A stretch of 22,691 nt of DNA from DAOOKJ01 sp035385585 (GTDB taxonomy: Bacteria > Patescibacteriota > Minisyncoccia > UBA6257): NCBI GenBank assembly GCA_035385585.1, contig DAOOKJ010000006.1, forward strand, positions 1-22,691. The letters run 5' to 3'. A program made the position numbers and the translations under genes. The notes beneath the pieces are model-generated. The model was given only the letters and a program-made list of their open reading frames with translations, ran no database searches and was not told the DNA's origin. Below, piece after piece: positions 21,563 to 22,691 of this stretch (positions within the stretch are counted from its first letter, which is position 1; every line of letters starts with the position of its first letter).

Positions 21563-22597
21563 ATGAAAAATTTCCAAAAATATAGACTAAATCCAAGTTT
21601 AAAACAGATTCAAATTCAAAGGACAAAAATTAAAGATTTAATCAGGGAATTTTTTAAAGAGAAAGGGTTTTTAGAAGCAGAAACGCCAATTCTGGTGAAA
21701 TACGCTGGAATGGAGCCATATCTTGCTCCTTTTTCTTTAAAGTTTAAAGATGAAAAAAATAAAACTTATCGAGGGTTTTTGATTACCTCGCCTGAATATT
21801 CTCTAAAAAAAATGCTTGCCGCTGGCTTTGAAAAATTGTTTGAAATTACCAAAGCCTTCCGCCAGGAAGAAAGTTTTGGCCCTCTCCATAATCCTGAATT
21901 TAGCATTTTAGAGTGGTACCAGCAAAATGCCGACTATTTAGATATTATGAAACAAACTGAAGAACTTGTCTTTTTTTTGGTGAGAAAACTTTATAAAAGA
22001 AATTATTTTTATTATCAAAATTTGAAGATTGATGTTTCTTTGCCTTTCCAAAGGGTATCTTTAAAAGAAACGTTTTTAAAATACAGCGGCATTAATTTGG
22101 ATAAAACAAATTCTCTCGCTTATTTTAAAAATAAAGTCCAGGAAAAGGGATATAAGCTGACTAAAGGGGTAGACCAAAATGATTTGTTCTATCTAATATT
22201 TTTAAATGAAATTGAACCAAATTTAGATAAAACTAAACCCATCTTTCTTTATGATTATCCTTTTTATCAAGGGGCTTTGGCAAAAAGAAAGAAAAACAAT
22301 CCTTTTTATGTAGAAAGATTTGAATTATTTATTGGCGGACTAGAAATTGCCAACGCCTTTTCGGAACTACTAGACCCAAAAGAACAATTGCAAAGATTAA
22401 AAGAAGAACAAAAATTAAGAAAAAAATTGAATAAAGAATTTATTGAGATTGACAAAGATTTTATAAAAGCGCTAAAATCTGGCATTCCTAAAACTGGAGG
22501 CATCGCTTTGGGAATAGACAGATTAGAAATGCTTCTTTTAGATATTAAAGATATAAATGACCTTCTAATGTTTCCCGCTCGAGACTTGTTCTTATAA
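21563..22597 (+). CDS. epmA: EF-P lysine ligase EpmA (LysRS-like)
   Basis: 344 residues from the ATG at 21563; a TTG four codons upstream is possible but less likely. It is a lysyl-tRNA synthetase catalytic core without the anticodon-binding OB domain. TSPEYSLKKMLAAGFEKLF, AFRQEESFGPLHNPEFSILE (motif 2) and GGIALGIDRLEMLL (motif 3) are present, with RFELFIGGLEIANAFSEL matching the EpmA/PoxA/GenX C-terminal pattern. In E. coli EpmA attaches (R)-beta-lysine to a conserved lysine of EF-P. The gene immediately downstream is efp, which strongly supports the assignment. No EpmB-like lysine 2,3-aminomutase is in the window, so the amino acid used here (alpha- or beta-lysine) is open. Confidence 0.93.
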   Translation: MKNFQKYRLNPSLKQIQIQRTKIKDLIREFFKEKGFLEAETPILVKYAGMEPYLAPFSLKFKDEKNKTYRGFLITSPEYSLKKMLAAGFEKLFEITKAFRQEESFGPLHNPEFSILEWYQQNADYLDIMKQTEELVFFLVRKLYKRNYFYYQNLKIDVSLPFQRVSLKETFLKYSGINLDKTNSLAYFKNKVQEKGYKLTKGVDQNDLFYLIFLNEIEPNLDKTKPIFLYDYPFYQGALAKRKKNNPFYVERFELFIGGLEIANAFSELLDPKEQLQRLKEEQKLRKKLNKEFIEIDKDFIKALKSGIPKTGGIALGIDRLEMLLLDIKDINDLLMFPARDLFL

Positions 22598-22606
22598 ATA
22601 AAAACT

Positions 22607-22691
22607 ATGGTTTCTACTTCTGAATTTAAAAAAGGGATGGTAATTGAAGTTGAGGGAGAACCTTATCTTATTTTAGATTACCAGTTTGTTA
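22607..22691 (+). CDS. efp: translation elongation factor EF-P (5' part only)
   Basis: The 28 codons visible read MVSTSEFKKGMVIEVEGEPY then LILDYQFV, matching the first strands of EF-P domain I (compare the F-G-x-I-x-x-D/E-G-x-P pattern). EF-P helps ribosomes through polyproline stretches. The modified lysine lies just beyond the window edge. The start is 9 bp after the epmA stop, so the modifier and its substrate are evidently co-transcribed. Confidence 0.92.
   Translation, partial: MVSTSEFKKGMVIEVEGEPYLILDYQFV

Overview
The window looks like a chromosomal stretch from a Candidate Phyla Radiation (Patescibacteria, probably Parcubacteria-like) bacterium. This is inferred from strongly AT-rich DNA, compact genes, a very small alanyl-tRNA synthetase, lineage-typical membrane proteins (PEGA, baseplate-J-like) and a split VirD4/HerA-like ATPase pair. 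TGA is used as a stop (mgtC), so there is no sign of the UGA-glycine code of Gracilibacteria/SR1. No taxonomy search was possible.

Left end (1-2294, minus strand): a partial murG and ftsW, both acting at the lipid II stage of peptidoglycan synthesis. A run of exactly 100 N (2295-2394) follows. The same 55 bp lie on both of its sides, so the gap is almost certainly an unmerged contig overlap. A divergent membrane-anchored PEGA-domain gene follows on the plus strand (2490-3839).

The convergent region 3840-4078 holds a GC-rich 144-bp element bounded by perfect 20-bp inverted repeats, and a strong terminator for the ribosomal operon.

4079-20816 is one unbroken run of 19 minus-strand genes. In transcription order these are: a sigma-region-4/HARE-HTH regulator, a membrane protein and its VirD4/HerA-type ATPase partner, diacylglycerol/undecaprenol kinase, a GGDEF diguanylate cyclase, dnaG, rpoD, a MurE-like ligase, a minimal alaS, a baseplate-J-like membrane protein, then infA-rpmJ-rpsM-rpsK-rpsD-rpoA-rplQ-rplM-rpsI. 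Replication priming, transcription, translation and envelope functions are thus interleaved on one strand. An internal promoter at 9621-9650 probably serves the ribosomal part. An AT-rich repeat occurs twice inside the run, upstream of rpsK and of alaS.

Right end: tRNA-Lys(TTT) lies 4 nt behind an mgtC-family gene (minus strand). Divergent from these is epmA, followed by the start of efp (plus strand), an EF-P lysylation pair.

No CRISPR array, insertion sequence or phage module was seen. The best candidates for something new are the GC-rich palindrome-bounded element, the regulator/membrane protein/ATPase trio, the reduced AlaRS, and promoters set so close to start codons that transcripts would be nearly leaderless.
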